Positions 20,640-33,168 of a DNA stretch of 64,000 nucleotides are shown here, piece by piece. How positions within the stretch are numbered: position 1 is the stretch's first letter; every line of letters starts with the position of its first letter. Under the pieces are notes generated by a model. The model made no database searches, was not told the origin of the DNA, and worked only from the letters and a program-made list of their open reading frames with translations. The stretch spans positions 434,001 to 498,000 of the forward strand of contig JAAVTG010000565.1 of assembly GCA_011947345.1 (NCBI GenBank), given 5' to 3'. The stretch is from Phytophthora quininea. Lineage: Eukaryota; Oomycota; Peronosporomycetes; Peronosporales; Peronosporaceae. A program made the position numbers and the translations under genes.

Positions 20640-20972
20640 CTTAGAAGTACTCGTCATCGCCACTCTCATCACCGGTTTTTGCTCAAAGGCTTTGCTTTGA
20701 GTCACAGTCCGCACAACGGGATCGCTTCCAGTTGAAGACAAACGCGACTGCTTTCCAGTAGGCGTATCAGCAGCACTAGGGCTTATTCCAGCCGAGGGCT
20801 GAGCATTCAGATCAAGTAGTTCATCTTCCAGCAGTCTGTCATCCACCGAGCCACGATCAGAAACAACACGAATGTCTGATCCGCTGAAAAGCACTTATGT
20901 TCATTCTGACTCCGTTGGCGACATCTCCACTTCATCTTCGTTCAACTCCACATCCACCGCCGGCTTCTCCAT
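20640..20972 (-). other. Possible acidic coding fragment upstream of hydrolase copy 7
   Basis: On the minus strand, ATG 20972 opens a short acidic reading frame (VDVELNEDEVEMSPTES) that stops at 20903. The same frame reopens after the stop codons as a Ser/Asp-rich stretch (SVDDRLLEDELLDLNAQPSA) running to about 20640. The composition looks coding, but no GT-AG intron of normal length joins the two parts. It may be a damaged small gene or a leader exon of copy 7. Confidence 0.2.
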
Positions 20973-21145
20973 TTCATAATTTGTTCACTGCATATCGAAA
21001 CTCACTGCCAGGTACGTTGCCACTCTGCAGCGTCAGCGACAAAGAGCTCTCTCTTATCTTCTTCCGGTTTGATTTGTTATTGCAATATTGTAAAAAGAAT
21101 GTCTTCGTGGACAAAATGGTGGACGCTGTATGCTACAGAAGGATG

Positions 21146-24100
21146 CTATAGGACCATGTGGTTGTTCCTGGAATTGGTGCGCTCAGCTGCGTCTTCGCTG
21201 ATCGATCCATTGGCGCAGAGTGTGTTGGTCTCACTTACGGTCGCTGAAGATGTTGTGGTATCTGCTGCGTGTTCCTTGCCAAAGTCGTGATTCATGAACG
21301 CATTGGCGATTGCGTTGACGTTTGCGCTAGCTAACGTGACGCCAGACGCTTCTTCTTTTTCCGAGAGCATTTGAAGCTGCTTCGGTAGCAGATCGGGAGA
21401 CCACTCGCTGCTGCGTCGCTTATTCAGGTTGGCCATCGCCACTCGGCTCAGGTCCTTAAGTTTTATTCGTCCGTGAGTGTTTTCGGCCATCACGCGGAAA
21501 TGCTGGCCCTGTCGGAGAGCGTGGTGGACGTTGTCCTTTGATGTGGCTGAAGCGAGTAAATGCCGTCAGCGACCAGCACCGACGCCAACTGGCTCAAAAG
21601 TAGGTGCTCACTGCAGGCGAGACGGTCTCCATCGTCCTGTAAGTTTGTCAGATGGTTAATAACGTGCTATACAACGATGATAACGCTAAACTACGTACTT
21701 GAAGTCGTGGAAGGATAGCGAATATAAAATGACTTTGGGCGTAAGCGCCGTTGCCGTTGAGACTGACCGATAGATCTCACCGGGCTGCACCATTAGCGCG
21801 TACTGCTCAAAGACGGCGTTTTCGCCGATGATCCGACCAGTCCCGGATTGCGAGTTCATGAGATCGCACTCGCCTTCGACGAGGAAAAACGTCTCCACTC
21901 CGGGACTGCCACAGCGACACACTGTCTCGCCACGCCGGATACAGACAGGCTGCATCAGAAAGAGCGCGTACGACACGAACCCCTTGAAGGCGTCTTCCAT
22001 CACAGTGATGAGCGGAATCGCGAACAAATTTTCTACTGCAACCAACCGAGCCACATCAAAGCGCAAACTTGGTGCCATCTTATCGAATAACTACATTCCA
22101 GCAGTATAAATGTTAGTTCGTCATTAGCTCTTCCGTCGTCCACCGCAACAATCATTATTACCTTCCGCTCAGGAAAGAGACTTGTGCAGGCAATGTGGTG
22201 TTCGTAGTGCTGCACATATCAATTGCAAGGTTTTAGCCGACTCTTTCAGTAAGAAAAGTCCGTCGTAAACGCTTACCATCTTCACGTTTGTGCACATACG
22301 AACGCTCACAGAAGAATCACGTAGGTAGTCTTTCATTTCTGTCATCAGTGCGCGGTATTCACGGTCGCTTGGGTCTAAGTTTTGAATGAGGGTCATGACC
22401 GACGCGATAACGTAACCAAAGACCGTTGCGTTCACAACGATAAGGGTAATAACCACAGTCAGCTCGTAGGAAGAGTGTAGGCTGGGCTTGATATCCCCAT
22501 ATCCAACGGTTGTCAGCGTAGTGAATGCCCAATAGATGGCAGCAACATAGCGGTCGCCAACTGCTACAAGGTCGGCACAGTTTACGTTTTGGGGCTGCCC
22601 AGGGAAAAACGCGTCATCGCACCAGCTCTGCAGTCCTAGAGACTCGCTTACAAGCATCACGCCGTGAAAACACACGCATTCCAATGGCAAAACATCGACA
22701 TGATTGCTAGCAACTTGAAAAGCCTCTCTGTGGACGGGCTCAACTGTAAAAAAATAGTTACAATGAGAAGCACAACCTGTTAGTTAAAAACTTGTAGAAA
22801 AGAAGAAATAATGCCAGTCATACCTGGACGATGTCGCGGATACGGCCAAAAACGCGACTAAGTTTGATCAATCGGGTGAGCTTCAGCAAACGTGCAATTC
22901 GAAAAAGCCTCAAAAGCTTCGTTGGAAACAGCTTTAACGTCTGATTTGACGAACCAACCATTGCTCTGAACAAAAGAAGCAAGTGTTATGTTAGTCTCTC
23001 AATGTTTTCCAATAACTATCAACACTTCATACCGGAAGATTTCATCGATCGGCAAAGTCGAAAGAAGGTCGAGAAGAAACCAGCCTTTCATGTAGCGCCA
23101 AAAGAGTACTCGAGAGTCGTAGATTAACCTCCGCTCGTCGTCAAAATAGGCTGTTCGGAAATTCAGCACGATATCCACGAGAAAGAAGCTGTCAATAATC
23201 ATTTCAAGCACATACCACTTGCCTGTGGCATCTGCATCGAAGCCCAGGCGGAAAGGGACCACAATTATCGAATAAATAATCCCAACGCCGACGAATAGCT
23301 GCCAAAACACAATCATCGGCTCTTGAGGGTGGAACAGGTAGGTTCCGCGTAACATTACGCGCTCGGACTTGAAATTTCGCTTTGGGTGCTCGTGTGGCGA
23401 GTCGCGAATCTTGACAATCATGTCGTGCAGCTCGTTTTCGTCTGTTGTGGCAGCAAAAATGGTTTTCCTCGAAGCGGATCCTGTTTGGCCAATTTATCCA
23501 TGATCTCTTGGTGGTCTAGCGTCTCTTGATCATGTTCTGCTGCAGTCTCAGGTATCGCAGGTGAAGTCCCTAGCTGCGCTGGGGTATAACGATGTTCAGG
23601 CGCTTTTTCGTGGTACCTTCGCTTGTATCCTTCGGAATCGTAGCAACCATTGGGGGCGATTCCTTCACCTGCTGCGGCTTTTTTCAAAACCATCGCTATT
23701 TGTTTCTTTTGATTCCAATCCATCAAAGCTGTGGAATGTTGCAATTTTCGCACCGAACTTGGCTCGCGCAGAGGGAGAATCAGGGAGGGCCTCCAATGTA
23801 GCCTTGCGACCTTGAGTTGATGCAAGTGGTCGTGTGAGTATATGCGTACTCTGAATGGAGGACGCTTCGCCAGGATCAGTTGATGCAAGCCATGCCTGGT
23901 TTGTTCGTTCACGGCTCGATTCTCCTATTGGGGCTGCCTGACGAGGGGGTTGCAATACCTCCCCACTGGTATGATGGCCGTCTGAATCACCAACTTCTTC
24001 GATTGGCACCGATGTGTCGATTAATTCAGTTGGCACAAAGGGCGCGACTCGAGCTGGTCGCGCTGGAATCACCTTGCTATGTGCAGCAGCCGATTTCATC

Positions 24101-25967
24101 ATCGTTTGTGGTAAATCCAATATGTCGTGCTCAGGCAGAACATCGTGACGGAGAGCTGACGTATCGACGCGGCGCCGCATGCTCTTCGAGCACACCGCTG
24201 CAGTTTCACGAAAGTGCTTGAGAGCTTCTGGCCAGCTAACGCCTAATCAAAAGAAATTAATGCATGCAAGCAACGAGAATATGAATCTATCACTCACTTA
24301 TTTTTTGAATGGCTTCGCGTGAAAGGAAAGTGAGCTCGCTATACGACTTCGCGACCGCCGAACAGATCCGTACGCCATTTCCATGGTCATGATCATATAC
24401 TTCCAACTGCATTCACAATGGTTTTAGCGTACAGGAAGGCAGGGTAATCAATATTGTGCTTACCTCGCCAAAGTGATCCCCAACACCCATTGAAGCTAGT
24501 CGCATATCCTCTTTACCACGTCTGGCTGTTTTGACCAACTGCAGTTTCCCTTTGATCACAAAATATACATGCGCCGCGATTTCGTGCTCCACAAACACGT
24601 ATTCGTCTTTCATCATTGAAAAGGGATTCATGGCCATCACCATATCGCTGACGAGGCTTTCTGGGCATTTGTCGAAGTACTTTATGCTCGAGACGTATTT
24701 TGAGTGAACATGGTGAATCTAACAAACAAACGACGGCATTGCATGAGGATACCCCACTTTGTAAAGAGCAACCACAAAAGCCCCTACCATTTCGTTTCGA
24801 AGAGCAGACGGCAGACGGTGAAGAATCCGGCCCTCCTTGAAAACTGAGCGGTTTTGATAATAATACTCGAAGTGGCCGCGAACTTTGTTGCTGAGGTGCT
24901 TGGGCATGCGACGCGAGATTATATACTCCTTGACAACAGTCATCGCTCGTCGTATCGCGCTGCCGCGACATCTAGATTGGTCACCAGACCCGAAATGGTG
25001 CCGATCACGTAGCCAAAAAGGACACACCAACAGCCATCACGACGATGTTCACAATTCTTTCGTTGTTGCTGTGGGCAACGATATCACCGTAACCGATTGT
25101 TGTCTGCAGCAGCCGCACACATTCCCAGTTAGTTCCTATCAAGGCGATGAATTGGATAACGACTGCGTACCATGGTGACGATTGCCCAGTACAACGACCG
25201 GATGTATTGGATCCCGTTCGAATCGTCAACCAGTCCTGCTGGATCGTGATCTAAGGTGATCAACCAAGATTCTGTGCTATCCGACTTTCCGACGGCATAC
25301 CAAAGACACGCCACCAGGTGTGCGATGAAAAGAATCGTTAGTGCCAGTTTCACTAGCGATACCAGACTCTGGTTCGTGTACACAGCATCCTCAAGATTAG
25401 TGAACACCTTGGTGAGGCGACGAATACGAGCAAGCTTGAACAATCTCAGCACTTTGAGGCCACGCAGCAGTTTTGTGGACAGCAAAGCTGCGTGCGCGTT
25501 AGACCCAACACCAAACAGCTTGGCAATTGAATCGAACGGTAGAGTAGAGAAAAAGTCCACCATGAACCAACCACGTAAATATGCCCTTGCAATCTTGCGG
25601 AAATTGTAGGTCATTTCGCCCGAAGCCACCTGGATTCCAGTGATGAAATTGAGAATGATGTCGATAAAGAACATAATATCCATACTGTTTTCGAGATAAG
25701 TAAACCCCCGCTAGCTTCGACCTGGAAGCACACTCGATACGGCACGAAACACGTTGTGTAGAGCACGAGGCAAGTCAGCATCAAATCCCATATTCTCTTG
25801 CCGTTTGTCTCTGGGTCAATGAAGCATTGTGGCTTCAACGGCAAGCGACGCATTGGCCGCCGCCGTCGGCCAACATACGACGGCAAGTTCCTCTTGAGCG
25901 CAATCCAGAGCGCGCTTCCTCTCCTGGGAGGATTTGGTTTCCGATGATCCTTTCCGAATAAAGTCAT
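21146..25967 (-). CDS. Tandem K+ channel: two 6-TM/pore/cNMP-binding modules in one gene
   Basis: At least ten exons; the main borders are 25967-25171, 25103-24758, 24718-24474, 24406-24298, 24242-23033, 22965-22824, 22743-22277, 22209-22162, 22090-21699 and 21636-21612, then a last exon to 21146. Module A: S1 LMLTCLVLYTTCFVPYRV, S2 DIMFFIDIILNFITG, S4 LLRGLKVLRLFKLARIRRL, filter TTIGYGD, then a cNMP-binding domain (KDEYVFVEHEIAAHVYFVIK). A linker of about 270 residues has no stop once three one-base breaks are restored. It runs into module B: S4 LLRLFRIARLLKLTRLIKL, filter TLTTVGYGDI, C-linker, and a degenerate cNMP domain (VCIRRGETVCRCGSPGVETF). Both filters (GYGD) indicate K+ selectivity. 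Two modules per chain would give a dimeric channel. Two adjacent genes remain an alternative, but I see no start or stop between them. Confidence 0.72.
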
Positions 25968-26397
25968 AGTCTCAGCTGAGTGTTATCGTTCGCCACCGGC
26001 ATACGAACGCAGATGTCTTGGTCAACCGCCACAGCACCGGTAAGATGTGGTGGACTTGAACAAGTAATAGGCGTTAATCTCGCCACATCGACGACGGCTA
26101 CGCCGGCAAGAAGAACACCAGGACACAATAGACGACGAAAGCTCCCGCAAAACCCCAATAGCCGCTGCAGTTCAAGCAGTAACTGCTAATGGCAAGCGCC
26201 ATAAGTAGAGCGTGTCCGCTCGTAAATTTCCTTGCAAAAATAACATTAGTTCGGCGGGCGTCTTGCTGATCCCTACTGGACTGTTAGAACACACAAATAA
26301 ATGCGCCAATGTCAAGATTTCGAGTGAAGCAGAGATGGATCTATTGATTCACCAAGGTCAGCAGGTGGAAGCGCACCGTCATCAAAGCGATTCCGAA
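25968..26397. other. Spacer between two minus-strand genes
   Basis: 430 bp upstream of the channel start and downstream of nothing coding that I can recognise. It presumably holds the channel promoter. Confidence 0.4.
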
Positions 26398-28497
26398 TTA
26401 CTGGGCCTTTTTCGTAGCAGTCGTGGCTGAACGGCGCTGTGGGAAGAGGTTAAAGAACACCAGCAGCCCGATACTCACCAAATGCGGCAGGAAGTACCAC
26501 GAGCTCCAAATTGCAATGCAGCGACGGACATCCATGATCTCAAAGGCCACACCAGCGTACTGCATAGCTACCCATGTGAAAAACACACCCGCGATGTCGT
26601 AGAAGAACGCAAGCGGGTGTGATGTGCCGTTGAAATACGACAGGAAAATGGAATGCGGATGTGCCTTGCGGTCCTCAGTGTAGTGGAAGTACGATCTCAG
26701 ACGACGGCGCAAATCTTCACGTTTCCAATACAGCACAGAAAAACTCAGTACACCTTTCGAATCCACGGCAGAATGATAACACGTACGCTTTCCAACTTCG
26801 ATGTAGATGCCGCCCAAAAGGAAGAAGAGATAATACCCAGGCGAAAGTCCCTGTATGCAAGGTAACAAATACATTTAGTTATCAAGCCTGTAAGTGCCTT
26901 AGTTAATGCAATCCCGTACATGCCACAGAGCGCTAACAAAAAGGAAGCCATGGTCGACATAAGACCAGATTTTCCGGACTTGGACAAGCCAACGCGCTGA
27001 TAGATATCTACGAAGCAAGTGACCGCAGTTAAATCGAGTTGGTGAACAGAGCTATTCGTAAATTAGCAACGTACAAGTGTTAAGCCATCGCGCGACGCCC
27101 ATGTTCCAATTATTGATGGCAACACGGAAGTTGGTGGGCACCTCCACGCAAAGGAGATCATTGTTCGTGATTCCATTCCTAAGGAACCCAAGGTATGTCA
27201 GAAAGAAAAAGAAAAAACAGAAATCATGACTGGTACTTACCACTTTCCAGTAGATTGAACGTAACCAACGCCAGCAGCAGCGCTTGCCGCTTCTGCCAAT
27301 GACCACGCCAGGTACTGTCACGCAGTTTAAGAAGATATGAGATTTAGTGAGCGAAATATAAGTTTTGAAGCGCAATTTAAACGTACGAAGCGGAAGCGGA
27401 ACAGCACGACAGGAATGCACATCATGAGGCAGCGCAATGCCCAAGGGTAGTCGGGATAAAAATCAGGCGAGTCGATTTCTTCAACCGGGAATTGCAGCGA
27501 TGCGAAAAAGCCCGCAGCCGAAACCTGAACGAAGTCAATACAATAGAACCCAACGAACAAAGCAAAGACACCCAAAAATCAAAATATCGTACCACAAGAA
27601 CAAAAAGGTTGCGAAGGTGAACCAGGAATGGCGCAGCACGGATATCCTAAGACGTCGTTAAATAAATGAAATCACGTCAGTTCACTCACAGCGCAATCAT
27701 CGTACCAAATGCCAGTTAGACCTACCTTCATCCAGTAGATGTAATCCTTGTACTCGAATGCGGGGCCAGCGAGGTACGTCGGGAAAAAGAAGATAAATCC
27801 TACAGCATAAAAACGACTTAAATTATTCCAACATCATGTTCCCTTAATGTCAACATCAGCAATCTCACCGAAGTACGGAATCACGCCGGGAATCTCCTGC
27901 ACCTCGTTCTTGAGCATCGTAGGCGTCTTTTTCTCCTTGGGGAGTCCACCGTCGCTGTAGTTGATAGCAACGCTGCTCAACTTGAGCGTCAGAATCATCT
28001 GGGCCGAGTCCCACACAATATCCGGGCTGTGGAATTCGCGGTAGTAATGACTACAGCCACAAAACGAAAATTAGTATGTTTTTATAAAAATATACAATTC
28101 TTATAGACGAACATTGCCACGAGATACGCCAGCAGCGAAGGCAGCACAATGCGACCCACGAGCTTCCTGGGCGCCGTCAGCATCAGCAGATACACCACCA
28201 CCGCTGTGCCAATTGTATGCAGCACGGCCAGGTCGAATACGAACACACCGGCGAAGAGTCCAGCCACCACATTGAACAAGTGACCTATTGCAAGAAAATA
28301 TACACTTTTCGTTACAAACCATATCATTAAAATAGATTCTGGGCGTACGCGAAGTCTCGGTCCGTGCCAGGTGGATGAGCGGCGCCACGACGCTGCAGCC
28401 CGCCAGCGCCACCATGAGGCGGAAGCCGTTCACGGGGAAGCCCTCGCTGAGCGCGACGCCGTCCACGGGCCCGCGCAGGAAGTCCATGAGCCACTCG
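26398..28497 (-). CDS. MBOAT lysophospholipid acyltransferase (LPCAT3/ALE1-like)
   Basis: A multi-exon membrane enzyme that transfers acyl chains to lysophospholipids in the ER. Signatures in order: SRHLFNVVAGLFAGVFVFDL (across the 28349/28284 intron); AQMILTLKLSSVAINY; FFPTYLAGPAFEYKDYIYWM (exon 27799-27726); the catalytic Asn region INNWNMGVARWLNTC; and the catalytic His in SALWHG followed by LSPGYYLFFLLGGIYIEVGK, joined over an intron whose donor directly follows CAT near 26918. The C-terminal exon has two more membrane helices and a basic tail (PQRRSATTATKKAQ). The exact start is unclear: 28497 is the first in-frame ATG, but a TTTGCAG acceptor at 28524 suggests a short upstream exon. A T-run near 26933 lacks a base. 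Confidence 0.88.
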
Positions 28498-28618
28498 AAT
28501 CGATCCAAGTCTGCAAATGACACGCATGATGATGCCACCGGATCTGTGGCCGGGATTAGCCAATCAAGTCACAGCAGGCGCCGAAAGGCAACTTCGCGGA
28601 TGTGGAACGGCGTGGAGC

Positions 28619-31600
28619 TCACGCGCGCGTCCTGCATGCGGAGTTTGCTAGCGACATTGCAAAGCGATTGCCATCGTTAGTCTCGGCTATCGTAAAACAA
28701 AATATTCTGTGAACGACGTACCCGGCGGCTGTTGTTTGCAGCAGGTTGAAGCGAGTTTGCAGGGCGTTGTTGTCGCTGGCGCTGAGAGCGGTGACACCAG
28801 TCGGGGGCATATTTGCAGCGGTGTTAAGCAGAGCAATGGATGCAGGAGGCTTGGTAGCTGGCGGCAGTAGCGATGGAGGCAGCTTCTCCTGCCAGTGCAC
28901 GAACGACGGCCACATCCGGAGAACAAGCTGCTGGAACTTCTGTAGGCGTTCCTACGAGTAGCACACGAGTTAGCACTTTAAAGTGAACAGAAGCTAAAAG
29001 GTTGTTCACCTCTCCGGGTTTCATCCCTGCCACCTCAGCGTCAAAGAGCTTGCGGAAGATCGACAAGGCCATGTGGTCGTCCACGATTTTCGGCAGCAAC
29101 TTGAGAGCAGGCTCGCACGTCATAACTGCAGCTCAGAGCAACCAATCGCGTCAGAAGATGATATACGTACCGTGAAAACAGGGCAAATCTACCTGCAGAG
29201 GAGCTGGCAACACAAGCGAGCGTCTTCCTCACAAGGGCCATGTACTCGGCAAGGATCGGGAGCGACACGAATGGCGCGATGACAATCGGCGGCATTTTCC
29301 TGACAAACTGTTGGAGATCTTCTGCCAGCGAGTCGATCGGAACGCTTTTGATTCCCATCAGAGGAGAAGACGGTTTCGTGAACATGTTTGTCACCGCCCG
29401 CCACCCAGTACGTCGTCGCAGCAACTCGTCCTGTTCGATATCCACCGGTGCATTGGCGGTCCCTCCCCACAGCTTCTCCTTTCGTCGCATAATGTCAGAT
29501 CGTTTGGCTAAAAGCTGTCTAACGGGGATCTTGCACCAGCAGCAAACCATTTCTCGAGTTTCCTGGTCTAGACGCTCGTCATCACTGCTGGCATCGACCT
29601 CCTGAGCTGTTCTTCGGCCTTTCGAATGCTTCTTCGAGGAGTATTCTTCCTCATTGATTTTTAGGTGAACAATGAACTCTACCAGCAGGTATAAATGATC
29701 ATTCACTGCATTCGTGCGAACAAGAAACTTGTAGTTATCTTGCTTGGTAGCTTTCTTCGAGAACTCCCAAACGTCTTCTTCACCTTGGTGCCAGTACACT
29801 GGTATTTCGTGCACATTTCCTATCACCATGCCCGCACCAACCACTTTTGGCGACGCTGCAGGTCTGTCGTTTTTAACAGCTCTTCGATTGCGTCTTGCAT
29901 TAGCTGTCGATACTTGTTCCTGCTCTTGAAACAAGCACACATGGACGCAGCGCTTCACAACGTCGTCCTCCCGGGTATCAAAAGGCTTTGGGACGCCTGC
30001 AGCCCTTTTCAGCGAAACAACCGCTTGTGCCTCGACATTCTCTGCTTGTTGAAGCATCAAGTACTCGTTGCTGTTGGTGTCAAGCCGATTGAAAGCAAAC
30101 CATGACGGGTCCTTCTTGTCGTTGAGTCGGGTATCGAGCGCAAGAGCTTCGATTGTCTGAGGAGAAGGAAACGAAAGCATATGCTCCATTTTATTCCCAT
30201 GCAGGGCACGACAAGTCGCTGCTGACGAGATGGCAGGACGGAAATTGGATGGGATACCGAAAAACATGAGCAGGTTCCGATCGATGTCCATGGGGACACC
30301 CCGCACGAGTTTCTTCATCGCAGAGTAAGCCAATTGTGACGTTATGTCCAGAGACTCTAAGAATTGCTTCTGTTTCTTCCACCCACCCTTACCATGTTTT
30401 CGATGTAGTGTCTCCAGCTTTTTAATGAACGCAACGAACTCTTCTTCGTTGATAAGCCCGTCCGCGTCTTTGTCGACGAAGTCCAGCAATGCCTCCTGCT
30501 CTTCCACCGAAAGTTCCACTTGAAGCACTTTATAGATCAAGTACTCAAATTCTTGTTCGTCCAAAGCCCCGTTCTTATCGGTATCGAGAGACTGGAAGGA
30601 CTGGCGAATTTCCATTTCTCGCTGCTGAGACAGTAAGTAAGTCTTCTGGGAAAGCTGGCGCTTAATGAATGCTACAAACTCGTGGAAATCTAACTGCCCA
30701 TTGCGATCAACATCAGCTCTCGCCATCTCGGCCTCCAATTCCTTCGAAGAGAACTCATGGCCCAGTGCGCGTAGAACATGATTTAGCTCACGTTTGTCGA
30801 TCGTAGACGTTTGATCGAGATCAAAGAAATCAAACGCACGGCGCAGCGAGCGTTTGAGATGCGTGTGGAATTCTTCATCAGACCGAGTGGTTTCCTCTTC
30901 ACCCTCGTCACTCTCGTTACCGTCGTGTTCGTCCACCGAGCCTTCTTCTTCCAATTCGTTAGTATCATCCGGTTGTTCAGGTTTAGCTCGACGTCTGATT
31001 TTTGTCCTCTTGCCCGTTGCATTCGGCGAAGCTGCTCAACATCTAAGCCGGACGATGACCCGTTATTGTCTGAAAAGTCTGAAGCTGCATCATCGCCACT
31101 AGTAGCAAATGTACTCGGATGAATATTCTGTCGTGGACGAGCTGATCTTGAGCGATTAATATTTCGCTTTCGTCTTGAAGTAGATCGTTTCATTGTTCGG
31201 CGACGTGGAGATGGAGCGTGTCGGTGAGATATGGGCAGTCGTTGACTACTGCGACGGCGCGTCTTAGAAGCCAAACGCTGGCTTTTACTTCTTCTCGTAG
31301 TGGATTTCGGAGTCATCTTCTCGCTACGGTCTAGTCTTGATTTTTCTCGTGATGCGGTCTTGGGGTTTTCATCACTCTCGTGGCCTTTGCTTTCATCATC
31401 GGTATCAGTTGGTGTCTTCATCTTATCTGAATATGATTTCTTTTCTCTTCGACGAGTTGCCTTGATTTTCCCAGGTTTGTCTTCTTCGGTTCCCGTTGAA
31501 GATGAAACAGCGCGCTGTTTCGTGTTGTTCCTCTTGGACATGTTTCGCTTGCTCCTAGGTTTTGTAGCTTTTATTTGGTTATCCGAACTGGAGCCGCGGC

Positions 31601-33061
31601 CTCTTTGTCATCTTCTGATGAATCCGAATGCTGGTTACGATGTCGACCTCCCCGTTTTGTGCTCTGCGTCGCACTGCGTTCTTCATCACTTGAGGTCGAT
31701 TCTACCTCGTTTTGTTTCTTTGCCGCACGTTTCTTAGTTCGTACTTCTCTGTTATTCTCTCCTGGAGAAGACGATGCGTTGCTTGACTTGGGGGATCTCG
31801 TTGTGTTCGTGCTTTTCGATTTCCTCCTTTAGCAGGCTGCTTCCGTGCGAAGGCTTTTGTGATTCCCCAGCTAAAGGAGTTTCGTACATTTCGCTTCGGT
31901 CTGTGTTTACAACATCCGCGGTGCTTGTGTCGCTGTTGTTTCCGGTCTTGTCTTGATCCAAACCTTTTCTTTGTCTACTTCCTTGCTTTGCGCTCGGCAA
32001 AGAAAATAATGAGATAAACTCGCTGTACTGGATCCTGCCGTCGCCATCGACATCGTATTCGTCCACCAAGCACCGAATCTGGGCGTCCGTGAGAGGAAGA
32101 CCCATCTCCAGCAGCGACTCCTTGAGTTCAATAGCGTCAATCTCGCCGTTTCTATCGTTGTCTATAGCCTTAAAAACCTCGTCCAGCTTCCAGCCGTGTT
32201 TCTTTTCAGCCTCCTCGATCAAAACCTTCACTCGTTCGTGGACCTTCTTCACATCCAGATGCAGAAGCGGCTGGAGCCATTGAGCAAACTGCATATAATC
32301 GATTCCAAGTTGCTGATTCTCATACTCGTACTCAAATCTATCCACCAATGCGCTCACGTGCGCCGCGGTCAAACGAAACGTCGGTCCTTGGTCATCTCTC
32401 TCCAGTGCTCTCTCGAACTGCGTCGACGTGATCCAGCCTTTCTTCTTCCTGTCCAGCTTCTCCAATCCAGCCGCAATATTGTATGACGTCGATGACTGCT
32501 TCTTCCCGTCGTACTTGGAGATGCTTTCTCTCAGCAGCCCTGCAATCTCACTCAACTTTTCAGAGTCTCGGACGTTGCAGGCAAAGTCCACAAAGGCTGC
32601 GTAATCAACCAGCTGCGTCTTCTTCTCAGCGTTATTGTCCCCTTCACTATCACTTTCTGCTGCTTTTCCACTCTGGAAGCAGGCTGCGAGCACGTCAAAC
32701 TCCTTTTATTGTCCAGATGCACCCCCATCTTGACTAGACACTTGATGAACCTCTCGGTCTTGATCACTCCCCGGCGCCCTGCTTCGTCGTACGTGGCGAA
32801 CTGCTCCAGCCAGTGGCGGCTAGCTCGACGCTGCGCTTGGCCCGCCATCGCGCTGTACACTGCCTCCACAATGGAATACTCCAGCAGAGGGGCTCTCTTC
32901 ATCCGCCCTGCCTTCTTGTGACGCTGCTGACGGCCCCGCTCATCGCTGGAACTCGAGCGACTCGCTCTCTCGCTCCTCTGCATCTTCTGCTGCCTTCGAG
33001 ATGCTCGTGAGTCTCCATCAGAGGCGGACGAGCTCAGCGCTCGACTGCGACGAGAACTCAT
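28619..33061 (-). CDS. Large EF-hand protein with Arg/Ser-rich linker
   Basis: About 1,380 residues in one continuous model: a main stretch 33061-29177, then short 3' exons (about 29124-29011, 28953-28722 and 28684-28619) joined by GT-AG introns. Two EF-hands lie in the N-terminal third (DNDRNGEIDAIE, DVDGDGRIQYSE) and four more in the middle (DLDQTSTIDKRE, DVDRNGQLDFHE, DTDKNGALDEQE, DKDADGLINEEE). Between them is a low-complexity Arg/Ser/Lys segment of about 220 residues, probably disordered. The C-terminal half has a beta-rich block and a helical tail (CEPALKLLPKIVDDHMALSI) vaguely like nephrocystin-1, so a flagellar role is possible but weakly supported. Frame breaks near 32700, 31755, 31575 and 30955 are A or G runs lacking one base. 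Confidence 0.65.
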
Positions 33062-33168
33062 GGCGCCGCGGATCGATTGATGCAAGTGACCTTTCAGTTG
33101 AAGTTGGATTTCAACCAATCGGAAACAGTCGTCGTATCATTGCCAAAACTGAATCGACTAACGTGAGG

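Noticed and set aside
25685..25720. A 20-bp intron (GTTTACTT...AAACAG) in channel module A
   Set aside because: Far shorter than any other intron here; one missing base explains the break and restores FTYLENSMDIMFF.
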